Shown in pieces: positions 42,846 to 47,277 of a DNA stretch of 47,277 nucleotides. Position 1 is the first letter of the stretch. Each line of letters starts with the position of its first letter. The stretch spans positions 1 through 47,277 of the forward strand of contig JAWVZB010000008.1 in NCBI GenBank assembly GCA_033722375.1. The letters run 5' to 3'. The notes under the pieces are model-generated. The model ran no database searches and was not told the DNA's origin. It saw only the letters and a list, made by a program, of their open reading frames with translations. The position numbers and the translations under genes are program-made. This stretch comes from JAWVZB01 sp033722375 (GTDB lineage: Bacteria > Actinomycetota > Nitriliruptoria > Nitriliruptorales > Nitriliruptoraceae).

Positions 42846-44048
42846 TCAGTTCTTGAGCCTCCGCAGCCCGAGCGCACCACCCAGGAGCAGGAGCCCCGGG
42901 AGCATCAGGCCGCCACCGGTGCGCGGCATGTTGGGCTCCTCCGGTTCGGGCGGCGGGGCAGGGGTCGGCGTGGAGGCCACCCCCACCTCGGCGCTGGCGG
43001 CACGGAAGCTCACCGCGAGCGTGTCCGGGAAGGCTTCGACTCGGACCGCGTCGGCACGGGCGGCCGCTGACGATCCGTCCACGGTCTTCGAACCGGAGCC
43101 GGCCGTCACGCACACCTCGAGGGGTGTACCTACCAGTGGCTCGGGGCACGCGGTCTCGCCCTCCACGTCCTGCACGTCGTACTCGCCCGTCGCCGGGTTC
43201 AAGACCCGGAGCGTGACGATCGCGGGGCTGAAGTCGGCGGCGGCCTGGAACTGGTCGCTCGTGGCCGTCGCCGTGGCGTTGCCGATCTCGATGATCACGA
43301 GGCCTTGCGGGTTCGTCTCGGTGCTGTCGGCGAACGGGGCCACCACGATGGTCGAGCCGATCGCCTCGGCCGTGGACGTCGTGACGTCACCGTCGACCTC
43401 CGAGATCGAGTTCGAGCCGCCGGCGTAGACCTGGAGGATCGGGGCGCTCTCGATGTTCTCGCGGAGCTGGTCGGTGGTGGCGAACGCCCGCTCGATGAGG
43501 TCGGTCGGGTCGCTCGACGCTTGCTCCTCGAGCGTCGTCGTGAGCTCCTCGAGGCCGTCGCGGAGCTCCTGGGGGAGGGCGTTGTAGAGCGTCTGGGTTG
43601 CCGTGACGGTGAGCTCGGCCGCCCCACCCTCGGCGATCGCCCGCGGTGCCTCGGCGGTCGTGGCGACCGCCTCGCCGATCTCGGCGGTGAGGAGCTCGCT
43701 GACGTCCGGTGGGAGCGCGAACGCGGTGGCGCTGTTCGTGCCGGCGTTGCCTGGCCACCACGAGCTCGCGGTGTCTCCGAGTGCCAGCTCGCCGGCGGCG
43801 ATGGCGCAGGAGACTGCGCCCTCCGCGGCGCACCGTTCCGCGGCAGCGCCCTCGCCGCTCTCCTCGACGATGGCCTCGCTGTAGCCGATCGTGAGGCCTC
43901 CGCCTTCGATCGACCCGCTGCCCTGGATCGTCAGCTCGAGCCCGACGGCGTTGGCATCACCGACGAAGGTCTCTGGTTGGGCCGCCAGTGCCGAGCCGGA
44001 GCTCAGTGCCACCAGTGCGGCGGTCGTGGCGATGAGTGCTCGTTTCAT
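42846..44048 (-). CDS. Secreted protein with MPRTG sorting-like tail
   Basis: A 400-residue exported protein: a Sec signal (MKRALIATTAALVALSSGSALA, cut near residue 23), an Ala/Thr/Glu-rich extracellular body, a Pro-rich linker (TPTPAPPPEPEEP) and a 27-residue end MPRTG (374-378), hydrophobic helix, RRLKN. This layout is that of sortase-anchored wall proteins with Met for Leu in LPXTG. Five cysteines occur in the body. No enzyme domain was recognised; a structural envelope protein is likely. Confidence 0.75.
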   Translation of the reverse strand: MKRALIATTAALVALSSGSALAAQPETFVGDANAVGLELTIQGSGSIEGGGLTIGYSEAIVEESGEGAAAERCAAEGAVSCAIAAGELALGDTASSWWPGNAGTNSATAFALPPDVSELLTAEIGEAVATTAEAPRAIAEGGAAELTVTATQTLYNALPQELRDGLEELTTTLEEQASSDPTDLIERAFATTDQLRENIESAPILQVYAGGSNSISEVDGDVTTSTAEAIGSTIVVAPFADSTETNPQGLVIIEIGNATATATSDQFQAAADFSPAIVTLRVLNPATGEYDVQDVEGETACPEPLVGTPLEVCVTAGSGSKTVDGSSAAARADAVRVEAFPDTLAVSFRAASAEVGVASTPTPAPPPEPEEPNMPRTGGGLMLPGLLLLGGALGLRRLKN

Positions 44049-44268
44049 GTTGCGCCCCCTGGAGGGGTCGGGACGCCCGGCTGGACTGGTGTGGGGCGTC
44101 GGTCGGCAGGTTCGACCCGTTCAACGAACGAGTGGGGCGCGGGTTACGCCACGTCAGTACTTCTCTGCGCGTTCCCTCGTTCCCTGCCGACCAACGGCCA
44201 GTGGCCGGGAACGCGCCGGAGCGCGGGCGGGCACGACGGAGCCCGACCGAGCCTTCTCCGGAGGTGAG

Positions 44269-44314
44269 CCTCAGGAGGCGACAACCTCAGGAGACGACAA
44301 CCTCAGTAGACGTG
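44269..44314. repeat. 16-base tandem repeats at the 3' end of panB
   Basis: CCTCAGGAGGCGACAA (44269-44284) is followed by CCTCAGGAGACGACAA (44285-44300) and then by a partial third copy, CCTCAGTAGACG, that contains panB's stop codon. Read on the minus strand, each copy starts TGAGG. The remaining sequence to the secreted-protein gene (44049-44268) shows no gene. Confidence 0.75.
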
Positions 44315-45148
44315 CTCGTCACCCGGGTACTCGCCGTCGGCGACCTCGTGCATGAAGGTCTTGACGGCGCTCGTGATCTCGGAGCGGAGGTTCGCGTACT
44401 GCTTGACGAACCGGGGGAGCCGACCACCGGTCAGCCCGAGGAGGTCGTGCCAGACGAGGACCTGCGCATCGGTGTCGGGGCCCGCCCCGATGCCGATCGT
44501 CGGCACGTCGACCGCGTCGGTGACGCGCTGGCCGAGAGCCGCCGGGATGGCCTCGAGCACGATCGCGAAGGCACCGGCGTCCTGGTGGCGGCGGGCGTCC
44601 TCGACCATCGCATCCGCCGCTTCGTCGTCGCGGCCCTGGACGCGGTAGCCACCGAACTGGTTGACCGACTGTGGCGTCAGTCCCAGGTGGGCGAGCACCG
44701 GGATCCCCGAGTCGACCAGTCGCGCCGTCACGGCGACCATGTCCCCACCGCCTTCGATCTTGACCCCGGTCGCGCCGGTCTCCTTCATGACGCGCGTGGC
44801 GTTGGCGAGTGCCTGCTCGGGGCCGCCCTGGAAGGTGCCGAACGGCATGTCCGCGATCACGAGCCGGGTCGGAGCGCCCCGCCGGACCGCGCGGGTGTGG
44901 TGGATCATCTCGTCGAGCGTGACCGGCAGCGTGGACTCGTGGCCGAGCATGACCATCCCGAGGCTGTCGCCGACGAGGATGATCGGGATCCCCGACTGCT
45001 CGAGGATCTGCGCCGACAGGTAGTCGTACGCGGTGAGCATGGCGAAGCGCTCGCCGCGCTCCTTCATCGCCCGGAGGTCCTGGATGCGGACGGGGCGTGC
45101 GGAGGTCGCGTCGGGCGACGAGTCGGAAGAGGAGGAGTGAACGGACAT
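44303..45148 (-). CDS. panB: 3-methyl-2-oxobutanoate hydroxymethyltransferase
   Basis: A 281-residue enzyme with a short Ser-rich start, then the PanB TIM barrel: FAMLTAYDYLSAQILEQSGI, LVGDSLGMVMLGHESTLPVT, ADMPFGTF, KIEGGGDM and VPTIGIGAGPDTDAQVLVWHD. It adds the hydroxymethyl group from methylene-tetrahydrofolate to ketoisovalerate, the first committed step to pantothenate and coenzyme A. ATG 45148 follows AAGGATCC. It stands alone; panC/panD are not in the window. Confidence 0.94.
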   Translation of the reverse strand: MSVHSSSSDSSPDATSARPVRIQDLRAMKERGERFAMLTAYDYLSAQILEQSGIPIILVGDSLGMVMLGHESTLPVTLDEMIHHTRAVRRGAPTRLVIADMPFGTFQGGPEQALANATRVMKETGATGVKIEGGGDMVAVTARLVDSGIPVLAHLGLTPQSVNQFGGYRVQGRDDEAADAMVEDARRHQDAGAFAIVLEAIPAALGQRVTDAVDVPTIGIGAGPDTDAQVLVWHDLLGLTGGRLPRFVKQYANLRSEITSAVKTFMHEVADGEYPGDEHVY

Positions 45149-45269
45149 CGCGGATCCTTGCCTGCCGGCCCTGGAGCGTGTCGCGCACGCGCGTCGGGTC
45201 CAGCGGTCGTCGAACGATGTACCCACAGTGTGCCAGCCGGACGCCGCAGCGTGACGGCCGACCGTCCGG

Positions 45270-45962
45270 TCAGCGCGCGATCCCTTCACCGCCGCCGTCC
45301 GCGAACGTCACGTTCCAGCCGCCGACGTCGCGCACCTCGTCCCAGCACGCCAGCACCGCGGTGACGTCGTTGCCGTCGAGCGATGCATCGGTGAGTGGCA
45401 ACGCCTCGCCGTCGACGGCGAACTCGACCGCGTCGGACGGGAGCAGGGCGGCGACGCACGTCAGGGGTGGCTCACGCGATTCGTCGGTCCAGTCGCCGGA
45501 CAGGCGCAGGGCGTCCCCCCGCTCGGGGGGCGGGGCGCACAGCCCGGTGTCGGCAGTCATGGGCGGGGCGGACAGGCAGAGCTGGTCCGGGGCGGCGGCC
45601 CACGCGGTGAGCACGAGCTCGCCGTGCGCGTCGGTGCGCGTCGAGGCGACGATGGTGATGAGCCCCGGAGACTGGTCGTCCTCGGGCGGCACCGGTGCGA
45701 GCGTCTCGACCTCGACGTCGAGCTCCGGCTCGGCTGGCACCACGAGGTCGGGCGGAGGTGGCTCGCCGGGAACCGGTACCACGCGTGCGATGTCGGGAGG
45801 TCGTCCCTCGGCGGCAGAGGCGATCGTGTCGGCATCCGGTCGGAGCGCCACCGACCCGGTGACGACCACCAGGGCGACGCCGACCATCGTGCCCACGGCA
45901 CGGATCGTGCTCCACCGGGTGTCGGGCCGAGCCGTGGCTCCGGAGCGTGAGGTATCCGTCAT
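45270..45962 (-). CDS. Membrane-anchored protein of unknown function
   Basis: A 230-residue protein with one N-terminal helix (VGTMVGVALVVVTGSVAL) and an extracytoplasmic Pro/Glu/Asp-rich region followed by a compact domain with five cysteines. The ATG overlaps the NAD synthetase stop (ATGA), so it is translated with nadE. No family was recognised. Confidence 0.65.
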   Translation of the reverse strand: MTDTSRSGATARPDTRWSTIRAVGTMVGVALVVVTGSVALRPDADTIASAAEGRPPDIARVVPVPGEPPPPDLVVPAEPELDVEVETLAPVPPEDDQSPGLITIVASTRTDAHGELVLTAWAAAPDQLCLSAPPMTADTGLCAPPPERGDALRLSGDWTDESREPPLTCVAALLPSDAVEFAVDGEALPLTDASLDGNDVTAVLACWDEVRDVGGWNVTFADGGGEGIAR

Positions 45963-47277
45963 CCGCGCCAGGCAGACGTGATGGGCACCCGCCGGTCGCG
46001 CCCGAACGCTCGATCGGTGATCTTGACGCCCGGTGGCGCCTGGCGCCGCTTGAACTCGGCCCGGTCGATGCGGTTGACGACCTCACGCACGACGGTGCGG
46101 TCGTGCCCACGCGCGACGATCTCGTCGACGCCCAGGTCCTCCTCGACGTAGCTCGCGATGATGTCGTCGAGCACCTCGTAGGGCGGCAGGCTGTCCTGGT
46201 CGGTCTGTCCCGGCTTGAGCTCGGCCGAAGGTGCCTTCTCGATCGAGTTCCAGGGGATGATCCCGCCGTGGCGCCCCGGGCCGTGTTCGTTGTGCCAGCG
46301 GGCCAGCTCGTAGACGAGGAGCTTGGGGACGTCCTTGAGCACGGCGAAGCCGCCGGCCATGTCGCCGTACAGCGTCGCGTAGCCCACCGCCATCTCGGAC
46401 TTGTTCCCGGTCGCGAGAACGATGCTGCCGAACTTGTTGGAGAACGCCATGAGCAGCATCCCGCGGATGCGCGCCTGGATGTTCTCCTCGGTCACGTCGG
46501 GCTCGGTGCCCTCGAACGTCTCGGCGAGCATCGCGTCGAAGGCATCCATGCCGGGCTCGATCGGGATCCGCTTCCAGGTGATCCCGAGGTTCTTCGCGAG
46601 CGCCTCGGCGTCACGCAGCGAGTGGTCCGACGAGTAGGGGGATGGCATCCCCACGCCCGTCACGTTGTCGGCGCCGAGGGCGTCGGCGGCCAACGCGGCG
46701 GTCAGAGCAGAGTCGATGCCTCCCGAGAGCCCCAGCACCGCGGACTCGAAGCCGTTCTTGTGGCAGTAATCGCGGAGCCCGAGCCTGAGCGCGTGCCACA
46801 CCTCGGCGACGTCGCCGAGCCGGTCCGGTGGCTGGTGGGGCTCGAGGTCGGGGCGGGTCCCCTGGAAGCCGGCCGCGCGGGGCACCACAGCTCGTTGCTC
46901 GTCACCTGGCTCGTCGTCGACCTCGATGTCCACCACCACGAGGTCCTCATCGAACTGGACTCCTCGGGCGACGACGTCGCCGTCTGGTGCGGCGATCATG
47001 GAGTCGCCGTCGAAGACGACCTCGTCCTGCCCGCCGACGCAGTTCACGTAGACGAGGTGGATGCCGTGCGTGGTGGCGTGGTGGCGGACCCACCGCTCGC
47101 GATCGTCGCGCTTGCGACGGTGGTAGGGCGAGGCGTTGAGTGAGCAGACCACCTTCGCGCCGCCGGCGGCTGCGTCGCCGACGGGCCCGGCGGCGCCCCC
47201 CAGGGCCGCGCAGACGGGGACGCCGACCGGGATCCCCCCGCGCGCGGCGCCGAGCCGGGCGGCGTCGGCGGGCAGGA
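45959..47277 (-). CDS. nadE: Glutamine-dependent NAD(+) synthetase, N-terminus beyond window
   Basis: The frame stays open to the window edge, leaving 438 residues of the C-terminal end. The last part of the nitrilase-like glutaminase domain is seen (SLNASPYHRRKRDD, YVNCVGGQDEVVFDG), then the ATP-pyrophosphatase synthetase domain: VLGLSGGIDSALTAALAADA, SSDHSLRDAEALAKNLGI, LATGNKSEMAVGYATLYGDM and GITDRAF-like KITDRAFGRDRR. It amidates deamido-NAD with glutamine. Near the window edge the glutaminase nucleophile region reads VGVPVCAALGG where most homologues have ICEDxW; the cysteine is kept. Confidence 0.93.
   Translation of the reverse strand, partial: LPADAARLGAARGGIPVGVPVCAALGGAAGPVGDAAAGGAKVVCSLNASPYHRRKRDDRERWVRHHATTHGIHLVYVNCVGGQDEVVFDGDSMIAAPDGDVVARGVQFDEDLVVVDIEVDDEPGDEQRAVVPRAAGFQGTRPDLEPHQPPDRLGDVAEVWHALRLGLRDYCHKNGFESAVLGLSGGIDSALTAALAADALGADNVTGVGMPSPYSSDHSLRDAEALAKNLGITWKRIPIEPGMDAFDAMLAETFEGTEPDVTEENIQARIRGMLLMAFSNKFGSIVLATGNKSEMAVGYATLYGDMAGGFAVLKDVPKLLVYELARWHNEHGPGRHGGIIPWNSIEKAPSAELKPGQTDQDSLPPYEVLDDIIASYVEEDLGVDEIVARGHDRTVVREVVNRIDRAEFKRRQAPPGVKITDRAFGRDRRVPITSAWRG

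Noticed and set aside
1..47277. tRNA/rRNA genes, transposases, integrases or a prophage
   Set aside because: Gaps were read for cloverleaf-like arms and recombinase motifs and none was convincing; the only mobile-looking items are the palindromic pair and the toxin-antitoxin genes.

Overview
This window is a GC-rich stretch of chromosome from an actinobacterium-like organism. The evidence is frequent GTG/TTG starts, tightly overlapping operons, an actinobacterial-type 2-oxoacid:ferredoxin oxidoreductase beta subunit, a complete mycobacterial-style mce lipid-import operon (two YrbE and six Mce proteins), an F420-type reductase and LPXTG-like protein tails. A deep-branching group such as Nitriliruptoria or Acidimicrobiia would fit, but the sequence alone cannot fix the class. 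No rRNA, tRNA, transposase, integrase or CRISPR array was seen.

Layout. 1-4300: end of korB, an amino-acid permease fused to a stress-protein tail, an MFS carrier and a MarR regulator. 4406-12592: an MMPL/RND exporter, an APH-like kinase and HAD hydrolase pair resembling the front half of ACAD10, a second MFS carrier, a NYN nuclease with two OST-HTH (LOTUS) domains, a small unknown protein and a zinc alcohol dehydrogenase. 12593-14817: a loose, partly decayed accessory patch with membrane-protein remnants, two copies of a 34-base palindromic repeat, an RHH/Doc toxin-antitoxin pair with a likely operator, and a frameshifted YCII-domain remnant. 14818-20680: small housekeeping genes (zinc ribbon, AhpD-like, YbaK-like), a DASS transporter with an unusual extracytoplasmic insert, an SGNH hydrolase, a ClpP and a small ABC-type ATPase.

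20697-31661 is the centrepiece: an 11-gene minus-strand mce operon in which nearly all junctions overlap. The order is YrbE-YrbE-MceA-F, then an Mce-associated membrane protein, a tandem universal-stress protein and the MlaF/MceG-type ATPase, so the whole transporter is encoded together. The last Mce protein ends in an LPATG sorting-like tail. A divergent IclR regulator (32092-32886) is the obvious candidate controller.

32887-47277 is mostly metabolic: a phosphofructokinase with pyrophosphate-type residues, a ferritin-like protein, L-aspartate oxidase (NadB), an alpha/beta hydrolase, an NADPH:F420 reductase-like protein, a pabB/aminotransferase-IV/small-protein operon for p-aminobenzoate, a PduO-type cobalamin adenosyltransferase whose start codon sits in a 14-base tandem duplication, a BtuF-like receptor without a signal peptide, a secreted protein with an MPRTG tail, PanB, a membrane-anchored unknown and a window-truncated NAD synthetase. 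Cofactor synthesis (NAD, pantothenate, folate, B12, F420) is the theme of this last part.
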